Below, one piece after another: positions 9,192 to 17,426 of a DNA stretch of 64,000 bases. The notes beneath the pieces were generated by a model that worked only from the letters and a program-made list of their open reading frames with translations, ran no database searches and was not told the origin of the DNA. The DNA comes from an uncultured Alteromonadaceae bacterium (lineage in GTDB: Bacteria > Pseudomonadota > Gammaproteobacteria > Enterobacterales > Alteromonadaceae), in the NCBI GenBank assembly GCA_947503265.1, contig CANNDC010000015.1:1-64000 (forward strand), written 5' to 3'. Position numbers and translations under genes: made by a program. Each line of letters opens with the position of its first letter. The stretch's first letter is position 1.

Positions 9192-9595
9192 AACGTCTTT
9201 GGATTAACTAGTATAGTTGCAAAGCATCAATCGAAAAGATAACAACCATCTGATTGACGGAGGCAGGATTGTTTGAGAAGACTTTCTCAGGGTATTATCT
9301 ACTGAGGTGACTTTAGGAAAAATAAGCTATCACACAAACTATGTTAATCTAAACTCAGACTCGCAGGAATCTCAAATTGAACAACTGCGTATCGAAGCAG
9401 AAACAACTGCTGGACTATGGAAAGGCAATTTACTAGATGATTTTGTACTCAAATAAACTAGCCTGTCGAACAGGTGAAATATTGCCAAACTCACGCTAGG
9501 CTTAAGTGACGCAAGCAAACCATAACATTCTATGGTTTTGTTAATGATTACACTCGGTTATAGTAGAAGTTATCGACTTAAATATGATGTTGTAG
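9192..9595. other. Intergenic stretch, possible decayed coding sequence
   Basis: 404 bp upstream of the GspE-like gene. One plus-strand frame is open for 49 codons from a GTG at 9307 to a TAA at 9454-9456, preceded by GAG. Its product (ending GLWKGNLLDDFVLK) is not recognised and may be the tail of a lost gene. The rest, including the last 140 bp that should hold the promoter of the next gene, shows no clear motif. Confidence 0.35.
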
Positions 9596-11818
9596 ATGAA
9601 CGACGAATTAGCATTAGAAGCAACGCTGGTTAAAATCAATAAATTGCTTGAAGCACATCCTTCTTTGTTGGATGCCTATCAGCAATTGGAACCTATCATT
9701 CTTGAGCTTTTCACTGCGCAACGAATGAGTATTTTCCAGCGTAGACGTCAACATCAAGATTTAGTCGCCCGTTTCAAAACGGGCAAAGAAACCCGAGAAA
9801 TAAAAGTCCCTATCAGTCCGCAGTCAATTGCAGGGTATGTTGCTCTAAGTCAAAACCCGCTGTTAATTAGTGACCCATACAACGCGCAAGAACTCTCTTC
9901 AATCCATCCAAGATTAAAGTTTGCAGATAAGTTCGATAAGAATAGTTCGTTCAAGACTGACAACATTATTTGTGTGCCCATTTTAAATGCCGGTGTATTG
10001 ATGGGTGTAATGCAAATCATCAATAAAAAAGTAGGTTCATTTGCTGATGAAGATTTGCGTAAGGCCAATACGTTATCAGAAATATTAGGCAATAAGTTTC
10101 GCTATGAACTCGGCGGTACAAGTAACCCTTTTGACTACCTTTTACATCGCAATTTGCTTAGTGAGAAAGATCTAAAAGCTCTCACAGAAACGAGCAAAGA
10201 TAATCGAACACTCATCCAACGTTTAATTTCTGAAGCAAGAATTCCCGAGGCAGAACTAGGCAACGCGCTGTCAGTGCATTACCAAGTACCTTTTATTCCC
10301 TATCTTCCAGAGAAATATCATCTGTTCCAAAGTGAGAGTAAATTAAACCTTTCCTACCTAAAACGAAATTTTGTTGCTGTGTTGGCAGACGCCGCCGAAA
10401 ACCCTATTGTGTTGATGTCGGAACCCAATAATGCCGCGTTGCTAATGGAAATCGAAAGCGCATTAGGTATAGATAGTTATGAAATTTCAGTTGGACTCCC
10501 CAACCAAGTATTGCAATACCTAGGTGAAGGTTCAGGCGGTGGTGCTCCTGGTGAAATGGATGAAATTCTCGACGAAATAGGCACTAGTGCTGAAGAACTC
10601 GACGATACTGCCGAAGAAATGTCTGACGATGCACCCGCAGTGGTGAGACTCGTTAGCCGAGTGCTTCATGATGCTAAAAGATTAAACGCATCAGATATTC
10701 ATGTCGATCCTGAAAAAAATGGACCTACCCGTGTTCGCATGCGTATCGATGGTGTATGTCGAGATATGACTCAAGTCCCAGCATCGCATCATAGTGCTGT
10801 GATTGCGCGTATTAAAATCATGTCTAATTTAAATATTGCCGAAAAGCGGGTTCCGCAAGATGGCAAGTTGGCATTCAAAATGTCTGGTCAATTAGTTGAA
10901 GTGCGTGTCGCAACCATACCCACGGTTGCCGGTGAAGGCGTGGTAATGCGGATATTGGCTTCTGGTGGTGCATTACCTATCGAAAAAATGAACATTTCTC
11001 CGCGTAACACCACTATGTTGAAAGAGATGATTAAAAAGCCTCATGGCATTATTCTCGTTGTGGGCCCCACAGGTTCGGGTAAAACCACGACCCTGCATGC
11101 GATACTAGGATACTTAAATACTCCCGATAAAAAAATATGGACGGCAGAAGATCCCGTTGAGATTACCCAAGCTGGCCTTCAGCAAGTTCAAGTTAGTCCC
11201 AAAATAGGCTTTACCTTTGCCAATGCATTACGTGCCTTTCTGCGTGCCGACCCAGATATTATTTTAATTGGTGAAATGCGGGATAAAGAAACTGCCCATG
11301 CGGGTATTGAAGCATCGCTCACGGGGCATTTGGTATTATCCACTTTGCATACAAACTCCGCTCCAGAAACCATTACACGTTTATTAGACTTGGGGTTGGA
11401 TCCGGTCAACTTTTCCGATGCGTGCGTGGGTATTATGGCGCAAAGACTTATCCGTACACTTTGCGCTAATTGCAAAGAGGAATACCCGGCATCAGAGGTA
11501 GATAGAGCCTTCATCGAAAGACAATACGGTAGTGAGTTTATAGATGAATTGAACTTACCTGACCCATTAATGTTATACCGCCCTGCAGGTTGCGAAGAGT
11601 GCGGAGATACGGGGTATCGTGGCCGAACCGGCGTTCACGAATTGCTTGCTATGACACCAGATTTAAGGTCGTTAGTATACAAAGAGGCAGCCGTCACTGC
11701 GATGAAACAGCAGGCTCTTAAGGATGGTATGCGAACGCTGATTCAAGATGGTATCTTCAAGGTAATAAAGGGAGATACTGATATTGCTCAAGTACAAGTG
11801 ATTAGCGGCGCGGACTAG
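9596..11818 (+). CDS. GspE/PilB-type secretion ATPase with N-terminal GAF-like domain
   Basis: 740 aa, cytoplasmic. Residues 1-165 resemble a GAF sensor domain (PISPQSIAGYVALSQNPLL, then VPILNAGVLMGVMQIINKK). A T2SSE_N/MshEN-like part covers about 175-300. The ATPase core follows: Walker A GPTGSGKTTT near residue 489, Walker B ILIGEMRD near 555, and HTNSAPETITRL. A four-Cys zinc site is split between CANC (about 622) and CEEC (about 664). The family powers type II secretion or type IV pilus extension. Here it is an orphan with no gsp, msh or pil genes nearby, so the machine it serves is unknown. The GAF domain suggests ligand-controlled activity, an inference. Confidence 0.85.
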   Translation: MNDELALEATLVKINKLLEAHPSLLDAYQQLEPIILELFTAQRMSIFQRRRQHQDLVARFKTGKETREIKVPISPQSIAGYVALSQNPLLISDPYNAQELSSIHPRLKFADKFDKNSSFKTDNIICVPILNAGVLMGVMQIINKKVGSFADEDLRKANTLSEILGNKFRYELGGTSNPFDYLLHRNLLSEKDLKALTETSKDNRTLIQRLISEARIPEAELGNALSVHYQVPFIPYLPEKYHLFQSESKLNLSYLKRNFVAVLADAAENPIVLMSEPNNAALLMEIESALGIDSYEISVGLPNQVLQYLGEGSGGGAPGEMDEILDEIGTSAEELDDTAEEMSDDAPAVVRLVSRVLHDAKRLNASDIHVDPEKNGPTRVRMRIDGVCRDMTQVPASHHSAVIARIKIMSNLNIAEKRVPQDGKLAFKMSGQLVEVRVATIPTVAGEGVVMRILASGGALPIEKMNISPRNTTMLKEMIKKPHGIILVVGPTGSGKTTTLHAILGYLNTPDKKIWTAEDPVEITQAGLQQVQVSPKIGFTFANALRAFLRADPDIILIGEMRDKETAHAGIEASLTGHLVLSTLHTNSAPETITRLLDLGLDPVNFSDACVGIMAQRLIRTLCANCKEEYPASEVDRAFIERQYGSEFIDELNLPDPLMLYRPAGCEECGDTGYRGRTGVHELLAMTPDLRSLVYKEAAVTAMKQQALKDGMRTLIQDGIFKVIKGDTDIAQVQVISGAD

Positions 11819-11822
11819 AAAA

Positions 11823-11842
11823 CTGGGCGATTTCACGCCCAG
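11823..11842 (+). terminator. Hairpin after the GspE-like gene
   Basis: CTGGGCG/CGCCCAG stem of 7 bp with a 6-nt loop, 4 bp after the stop codon, followed by a T-rich but interrupted tract. Probably a rho-independent terminator; it also faces the convergent gene at 11870. Confidence 0.6.
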
Positions 11843-11869
11843 CTCATTTCTATTTCTATTTCGAGATAG

Positions 11870-13075
11870 CTACTTATCTTGAACTGGCAGATTACTTAGT
11901 AGCTGCTTATTAAACGAATTAAACCTGTTAATTGCGGAGAGTAAATCCGTGGTACCTATGTCTTGCACCTCATTTACTAGTCCATTAACTAGGTTTTCGT
12001 ATTCATTTCCATCAGGTAGTTTCTGACTGGATTGCTCCAACACATTAAGTAACTTGTCCAAATAGTCACTGACAGGCTCTGCAACACTGGCAGCGTTCAC
12101 AGGGCGTTGCTTTGAGTCTTCATTGTACAATGAGACCGTTTCATAGGCGTTAACTACTTCCACTTGTTGTTGACGAGTAAGCTGCAATGCAAATCCAACA
12201 AGTTCTTGCTTATCAAAGCCAAGATCTAATGCTTGATTAAATGCCGCTTCGACATCACCATCGAAGAAGTCTTGGGTCAGTGCACCTGCGTCTTTGACTA
12301 ATTGCCCGATGGATTCTAATTCTTGTTCATCTAATTCGCCTTTTACAGAAAAACTCAATTTGTTTTCTGAGACAAAAATAGATTCAGAACGGCTCTCACC
12401 TAATTCTTCAGATTCTTGAACGCTGCGTTGATACGCTTCGAAATCGCTAAACCGAATATTGACTTCATCACCGTCTTTAGTGCGAATATTTAGCTCTCCT
12501 GACTCCTGAGAAGCACGAGCAAGGTATAAAGATTCAGCAATCTGCGTACCGAAAAGGCGGCTTTCTAGATTTTGGATCCCAAGTTCGATGGAGTTAGCAC
12601 TTTTACGTATTCCCTCATCAATTTCCTCGTTCAAAAATCCAGCTAGATCTTTTTCAGCCAGCGCAATTCCTTTGGATACACCAGAGCGTGCTTGTTCGAA
12701 CAAACTCGTTAATTTTTCTTCGTCTGCCCCTTTATTTGCTGCATTGGTTATAACGCCACCAACAAATCTCAGCACATTTTCGGCTACCTTTTCAAAATCG
12801 AAAAGACTTTTGGGTTTATCATCCGGTTTAGGCAAGTCTGCTTTTTTATTATCAACTTCAACGGTTTTTTCAAGCGCATTGCTATACACTCTCAGTCCCA
12901 CAGTGGTCTGTGAACTCAGTTCTGTAGCGGTGGCTTTATTAGCTGCCTCGGACGGTGCTCTTACGCCTTCCGCTGCTTGCTTTAAACCTTCTTCTTGCAG
13001 TTGTTTATTTACTGCAACATTAGGGTTTTGCTGGGGCTTATCACCCAGAAATGCTTTAATTTCTCCAAAGTTCAT
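11870..13075 (-). CDS. DUF5610-like protein
   Basis: 401 aa, hydrophilic, no signal peptide or membrane segment. The N-terminal third (to about residue 85) is low complexity and rich in Ala, Glu and Lys. The segment SLFDFEKVAENVLRFVGGVI and the following 100 residues resemble the DUF5610 domain of marine gammaproteobacterial proteins. The C-terminal half is helical and rich in Gln, Glu and Ser. The function of this family is unknown. It is convergent with the GspE-like gene and divergent from trmA, and appears to be a single-gene unit. The domain name is recalled, not searched. Confidence 0.65.
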   Translation of the reverse strand: MNFGEIKAFLGDKPQQNPNVAVNKQLQEEGLKQAAEGVRAPSEAANKATATELSSQTTVGLRVYSNALEKTVEVDNKKADLPKPDDKPKSLFDFEKVAENVLRFVGGVITNAANKGADEEKLTSLFEQARSGVSKGIALAEKDLAGFLNEEIDEGIRKSANSIELGIQNLESRLFGTQIAESLYLARASQESGELNIRTKDGDEVNIRFSDFEAYQRSVQESEELGESRSESIFVSENKLSFSVKGELDEQELESIGQLVKDAGALTQDFFDGDVEAAFNQALDLGFDKQELVGFALQLTRQQQVEVVNAYETVSLYNEDSKQRPVNAASVAEPVSDYLDKLLNVLEQSSQKLPDGNEYENLVNGLVNEVQDIGTTDLLSAINRFNSFNKQLLSNLPVQDK

Positions 13076-13221
13076 TTTAGATACCTCACTATCCTCATAG
13101 ACATTATCGGCGAAATATCCAATTTGCTTAGTTTTTTATCAGTTTATTTTTTGAGCGATGATTGCACTCCTAGATTAAATCCTTAAAATCCGCTTTCCAA
13201 AATCAACTCCTGTGAATTTTA

Positions 13222-14322
13222 ATGCGTCCAACAGAAATCGACCCCAGCCAATATCAACATCAGCTAGATGACAAAATTAAAACCATTGTAGAAAGTTTTG
13301 CTTCTTTTGATATGCCAGAAATCAAGGTGTTCCCTTCTGCACCGGTGCATTATCGCATGCGCGCAGAATTTCGCGTTTGGCATGAAGAAGACGAGCTCAA
13401 TCACATTATGTTTGATCAAGATTCAAAGCAGAAATACATAGTCGAACATTTCCCACCCGCAAGTGAATTAATAAATGCGGTGATGAAAGATTTGATTGTT
13501 CTGTTGAAAACAAACGAAACGGCTAGACGCAAGTTATTTCAAATCGACTATTTAAGTAGCTTAAGTGGTGAAATTTTGATTTCGCTGCTTTATCACAAAC
13601 CTTTAGACGACGAGTGGCAAAATGCCATCAAACAGATTCTTTCAGCACTCAGAAAAAGCTATAAAGTAGACATCATTGGACGTGCTAGGAAGCAAAAAGT
13701 CGTGTTAGATAGAGACTTCGTGCTTGAAACACTACCAGTGAACAACAGAGTTTACACCTTCAAGCAGGTCGAGAACGGATTTACTCAACCCAATGCGGGT
13801 GTGAACACTAGGATGGTTGAATGGGCGCTAGAGGTAACGAAAAACAGCAAGGGTGATTTACTTGAGCTTTATTGTGGTCTGGGGAATTTCAGTATTCCCA
13901 TGGCAGTCAACTTCAATCGCGTCTTGGCTACTGAAATATCAAAGTCGTCAGTTGCAGCAGCTCAGTACAATATCGACGCAAATAATGCAGACAATGTCAC
14001 TATTTTAAGAATGTCGAGCGAAGAGTTTGTACAAGCGCAAAAAGGACTAAGATCCTTTAATCGTCTAGCTGGTATCGACTTGACGGACTATGCCTGCGAA
14101 ACCGTGTTAGTCGACCCGCCAAGAGCGGGCTTGGACGAGGCAACAACAGACATGGTAAAAGAGTACCGAACCATAGTTTATATCTCTTGTAATCCCGAGA
14201 CCTTAAAAGAAAACCTCACTGAGTTACTAAAAACTCACGATGTAAAACACTTCGCTATGTTTGATCAATTTCCCTACACACATCATGCTGAATGCGGAGT
14301 ATGTTTAGAAAAAAGAACTTAA
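13222..14322 (+). CDS. trmA: tRNA (uridine(54)-C5)-methyltransferase
   Basis: 366 aa, the length of E. coli TrmA. It makes ribothymidine at position 54 of the T-loop of tRNA using S-adenosylmethionine. Signatures are the SAM-binding [15 protein letters not shown], the [10 protein letters not shown] loop, and the catalytic Cys in YISCNPETL; the C-terminus [12 protein letters not shown] also fits. It converges on fabR and their 3' ends overlap by 4 bp, the same trmA-fabR neighbourhood as in enterobacteria. Confidence 0.97.
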   Translation: MRPTEIDPSQYQHQLDDKIKTIVESFASFDMPEIKVFPSAPVHYRMRAEFRVWHEEDELNHIMFDQDSKQKYIVEHFPPASELINAVMKDLIVLLKTNETARRKLFQIDYLSSLSGEILISLLYHKPLDDEWQNAIKQILSALRKSYKVDIIGRARKQKVVLDRDFVLETLPVNNRVYTFKQVENGFTQPNAGVNTRMVEWALEVTKNSKGDLLELYCGLGNFSIPMAVNFNRVLATEISKSSVAAAQYNIDANNADNVTILRMSSEEFVQAQKGLRSFNRLAGIDLTDYACETVLVDPPRAGLDEATTDMVKEYRTIVYISCNPETLKENLTELLKTHDVKHFAMFDQFPYTHHAECGVCLEKRT

Positions 14323-14921
14323 AGATCTTTTGCGCATTCTAATGCGCCAGTTGATATAAATCGTAGTTGCAGTTTCAGTCTTTCACACAGTTGCTGCCGC
14401 TGGATTTTGTCAAAATCCAAGGCTCCGGCACCGGCACTAAAAACCAATTTCACCATGGCTTCAGCCTGAAGATTAGCAAACTTTTTGTTCAACCCTGTGG
14501 TAGCAACTGTGTAATCGGTCAATTCTTCAGTGAAGTGTTGAATCTCGCGCAAAACAGCTGCGCGAAATGCATTCGAGGTGCCTGTGTGTTCTCTGAGCAA
14601 CAAACGGAAAACATTGCTGTTAGCGGTAATAAACTCCATAAAAGTGTCGACGGATGTACTAATTACACCTCCACCTGATGCAATGCGAACTCTAGCTTGT
14701 CGCATCAATTGTCTCAGAGCAAGCCCTGCTTCATCGACGAGCGTCAAGCCTAATTCATCGATATCTTTGAAATGTCGATAGAAGGAAGTTGGCGCAATAC
14801 CTGCGGCCCTAGCCACTTCACGCAAACTGATACTGGAAAAACTATGCTGATCATCCAGCAGACTAAAAGCAGCATCTATGATGGCACGACGTGTTTTAAG
14901 CTTTTGTTGTTGTCTATTCAA
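14319..14921 (-). CDS. fabR: TetR-family repressor of unsaturated fatty acid synthesis FabR
   Basis: 200 aa. An N-terminal TetR helix-turn-helix ([27 protein letters not shown]) is followed by a ligand domain with [17 protein letters not shown], as in E. coli FabR. FabR senses the ratio of unsaturated to saturated acyl thioesters and represses unsaturated fatty acid genes. It lies divergent from a desaturase gene, and a near-perfect FabR operator lies between them, so the regulator and a target are adjacent here. It overlaps the 3' end of trmA. Confidence 0.93.
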   Translation of the reverse strand: MNRQQQKLKTRRAIIDAAFSLLDDQHSFSSISLREVARAAGIAPTSFYRHFKDIDELGLTLVDEAGLALRQLMRQARVRIASGGGVISTSVDTFMEFITANSNVFRLLLREHTGTSNAFRAAVLREIQHFTEELTDYTVATTGLNKKFANLQAEAMVKLVFSAGAGALDFDKIQRQQLCERLKLQLRFISTGALECAKDL

Positions 14922-15032
14922 AACGACCTTCTACACCTAAAGCGTGTTTGTTTTTGATTAACTGCATAAAATGGCGAATTTTATATAATTACGTTAATTT
15001 AACTTGCCAATAACATACCTTCAAGCTAAATT

Positions 15033-15050
15033 AGCGTACAGTTGTAAGCT
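15033..15050. promoter_or_regulatory. FabR operator between fabR and desaturase
   Basis: AGCGTACAGTTGTAAGCT matches the FabR palindrome known from E. coli fabA and fabB (AGCGTACA-NN-TGT-NN-GCT). It ends 19 bp before the desaturase ATG, where a bound repressor would block initiation. Match seen directly; binding inferred. Confidence 0.85.
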
Positions 15051-15069
15051 TAATTAATATTGAGTCTAA

Positions 15070-16194
15070 ATGAAAAAACCTCGCCTCATCGTCACCAATA
15101 TCCTCGTCTTTACTATAACAGGAATTATCGCATTGCTTGGTGTACCGATTGAAGGATTCGTAAATGGATTCGATTTTTTTGAAATAGCAATGTGCATTGT
15201 ACTAATTTATTTCTCCGGTATGTCGATTACTGCTGGTTACCATAGATTGTGGTCGCATAAATCATACGAGGCCAATAGTCTAGTCAGAGTGACTCTAGCC
15301 ATTGGTGGTGCAATGGCGTTGCAAAACAGTATTTTACACTGGTGTTCTGACCATAGAATTCACCACCGCTTTGTAGACCAAAATGATAAAGACCCCTATT
15401 CCGCTAAAAAAGGCTTTTTCTTCTCTCATATCGGTTGGATGTTGAGAGAGTACAACGCCCATCGCTATGATGATTATCGCAATTGTAAAGATCTGCAAAA
15501 AGACAAAATTGTTATGTGGCAACATAAAAACTACCTACCTATCATGTTGACCGCCAATTTTGGCATTCCGATATTTTTAGGATGGCTCAATGGCGATATC
15601 TTAGGCATGCTGCTTCTTGCTGGTGTTTTCAGGCTAGTCGCAGTGCATCACGTTACCTTCTTTATAAATTCTCTTGCGCATATCTGGGGAAAGCAGCCTT
15701 ACACTGATAAAAATACAGCTCGTGACAACGGTATTCTGGCGTTTTTCACCTTTGGTGAGGGTTACCACAACTATCACCATATTTTCGAATATGACTATCG
15801 CAATGGTGTGAAATGGTGGCAGTTTGATCCCACTAAGTGGTTGATAAAAGCGCTTTCTTTTATTGGATTCACCAAAAATCTACGAAAATGTCCAGAAGAA
15901 CGTATTGAACGGGCCAAGCTAGCAATGATGCTGCAAAAGTCGCAAGACAAGATTTCCTCTCTGCCAAATAGCGACGAATTACTTAACAAACTTCAATTTG
16001 AATATGATGTTCTGGTCTCGAAAATGAGCGAATACTATGCAACAAAGAAACGGCTTCTCGAAACTAAACGTGATAGTTTGGTGAAAGGTTATGAGAGTCT
16101 CGAACTTGCTTATAAATATAAAGAATTGAAGCAGAGTATGTTGTTGCAGAAGCAAAAATGGATTGAACTACATCATTTAAGTTTCGCCAACTAA
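15070..16194 (+). CDS. Acyl-CoA/fatty acid delta-9-type desaturase with coiled-coil tail
   Basis: 374 aa integral membrane di-iron enzyme that would introduce a double bond in acyl chains. The three His boxes are visible: HRLWSH, HRIHHR and HNYHH, with hydrophobic segments at the N-terminus and in the middle. The core ends near residue 285. The last 90 residues are charged and predicted helical (KISSLPNSDELLNKLQFEYD onward), an extension longer than in the usual bacterial enzymes. The FabR operator just upstream points to control by membrane unsaturation, which would help cold adaptation; that use is inferred. Confidence 0.92.
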   Translation: MKKPRLIVTNILVFTITGIIALLGVPIEGFVNGFDFFEIAMCIVLIYFSGMSITAGYHRLWSHKSYEANSLVRVTLAIGGAMALQNSILHWCSDHRIHHRFVDQNDKDPYSAKKGFFFSHIGWMLREYNAHRYDDYRNCKDLQKDKIVMWQHKNYLPIMLTANFGIPIFLGWLNGDILGMLLLAGVFRLVAVHHVTFFINSLAHIWGKQPYTDKNTARDNGILAFFTFGEGYHNYHHIFEYDYRNGVKWWQFDPTKWLIKALSFIGFTKNLRKCPEERIERAKLAMMLQKSQDKISSLPNSDELLNKLQFEYDVLVSKMSEYYATKKRLLETKRDSLVKGYESLELAYKYKELKQSMLLQKQKWIELHHLSFAN

Positions 16195-16298
16195 TCGCAG
16201 GCACGAGCATTTCAGTATAGCTTTAAAAGATTGTGCTTGATTGTGATAACACAGATTTGAAATCCTACTATTGTTAATGCAACTAGTGTAGTGATCTA

Positions 16299-16469
16299 GT
16301 GATCCCAAACACCATTCGTAAATATTCGACAGAGTTTACATTAGAAGCAGCAAAACCGGCGTTAGAAAAAGATGATTCCTTACCCGAAGCAGCTACGGCA
16401 ATGGGAATGTTTAAACAGCCGCTAGCTAGAACCAAACATGAAATCAAACCTTGTAATTTAACGTGTTAG
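16299..16469 (+). pseudogene. IS3-type transposase OrfA fragment
   Basis: A 56-codon open frame from GTG reads RKYSTEFTLEAAKPALEKD, then SLPEAATAMGM, which matches the N-terminal helix-turn-helix start of IS3-family OrfA proteins. It stops after PCNLTC inside the left 41-bp inverted repeat. The rest of OrfA and all of OrfB are missing, so it is a relic. No normal ribosome binding site is seen. Confidence 0.65.
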
Positions 16470-16492
16470 CTAATTTCTTATCCAGATTTCAG
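16452..16492 (+). repeat. Left copy of a 41-bp inverted repeat
   Basis: 41 bases starting TGTAATTTAACGTGTTAGC and ending CCAGATTTCAG are repeated exactly in opposite orientation at 17061-17101. The two copies enclose 568 bp with one gene and a palindromic terminator. The repeat overlaps the end of the transposase fragment. Confidence 0.95.
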
Positions 16493-16505
16493 ATTAATTA
16501 GAAAT

Positions 16506-16547
16506 AGACATAAAAAAACCTAGTATATACTAGGTTTTTTTATGTCT
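16506..16547. terminator. 42-bp perfect palindrome, bidirectional terminator
   Basis: ACCTAGTATATACTAGGT is flanked by a run of seven A and a run of seven T, and the symmetry continues through AGACAT/ATGTCT to 42 bp without a mismatch. It serves the minus-strand gene that ends 16 bp away and would also stop plus-strand transcripts. Confidence 0.92.
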
Positions 16548-16562
16548 ATGTAAGACTCGAGT

Positions 16563-16874
16563 CTAATTTCTGTTCGCAGCGCTTAGGCTTTTGTCAGAAA
16601 GAGCATCTCGGTGTGCCACGACTTCAATAAGCATATCTTTTGGATAGAACTTCATTGTTGCCATAACGTTTTTGTCGTTGTTTGTTGCATTATTCACGAT
16701 CTTTAGCTGCATATCGCGAAACTCGATACTGTTACCTATCTTGCTAGCCATACATTGACTGTTAACTTCAAATGTTTTTGAGTCTACACAGTCAAAGGCT
16801 TTAGTTTGTTCCGCTTGTGCATGCGCAATACTTCCGATTGATACTAGAAATACAAGAGCTGATAATTTACGCAT
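16563..16874 (-). CDS. Small secreted protein of unknown function
   Basis: 103 aa with a clear Sec signal peptide (MRKLSALVFLVSIGSIAHAQA). The mature 80-residue part has two Cys (CVDSKTFEVNSQC), suited to a periplasmic disulfide, and no recognised domain. Good Shine-Dalgarno (AAGGAG). The gene and its terminator lie alone between the two 41-bp inverted repeats, so it may be cargo carried by a mobile element. The C-terminal half is mixed hydrophobic and charged. No function is assigned. Confidence 0.8.
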   Translation of the reverse strand: MRKLSALVFLVSIGSIAHAQAEQTKAFDCVDSKTFEVNSQCMASKIGNSIEFRDMQLKIVNNATNNDKNVMATMKFYPKDMLIEVVAHRDALSDKSLSAANRN

Positions 16875-17060
16875 GATAGTTCTCCTTGTGAAACACGTCC
16901 CTTAATTTAAGGCACTGAAAACGCAAAAATTATGCGTTTCATGTTGAAATGTAACACAAATTTACCCATGAGCCAATAGATTCCAACCATAGTTTTATGA
17001 CATTAATATGACAAACTGTAATATTTGCTAAAAAGTTTGCGTTTTTCGACTCTACTTAAC

Positions 17061-17101
17061 CTGAAATCTGGATAAGAAATTAGCTAACACGTTAAATTAC
17101 A
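17061..17101 (-). repeat. Right copy of the 41-bp inverted repeat
   Basis: Exact reverse complement of 16452-16492. A few bases on the inner side (TTAA.TAG pattern) also match, so the original repeat may have been slightly longer. On the minus strand the copy ends a spurious frame with the same KPCNLTC residues as the transposase fragment. Confidence 0.95.
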
Positions 17102-17426
17102 CGGTTTAGGGTCTGTTGACCTTTGCTGTATGAATTTTGTTCTACAACGTGGTTGCCATCTAGAGCGCCTTCTGATCGCGGCGCTGATTTTAAAGCCTAG
17201 TGGTTCTAAGCTAAAAGTCAGCAACTCAGAGCAGGACGCGCTTAGGACGGACCCCAAGGGCAATGCTTGTGCGTCAATAGCTGGACTATTGTAAACGAAT
17301 TTAATGCACTGATAAGGAAAAGAAATAGGGAAAAAATAGTAGCTAGAGCGCAAGTTGTTATTCAAGATTCAGGTTACTTGCACTTTGCTAAGGGCTAGAA
17401 ACAACGTTGAATGTGCAAAACACACC
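17102..17426. other. Probable mobile-element remnant, non-coding
   Basis: 325 bp directly outside the right inverted repeat, starting AGGGTCTGTTGACCTTTG. It is more GC-rich than its surroundings (for example CGCCTTCTGATCGCGGCGCTG) and has only a weak minus-strand frame. The composition shift and position beside transposase debris suggest part of an insertion sequence or MITE; I cannot name the family. Confidence 0.4.

Noticed and set aside
17084..17365. 93-aa minus-strand ORF over the mobile-element remnant
   Set aside because: No domain, no ribosome site, and its C-terminus is simply the inverted repeat read through to the same stop as the transposase relic.
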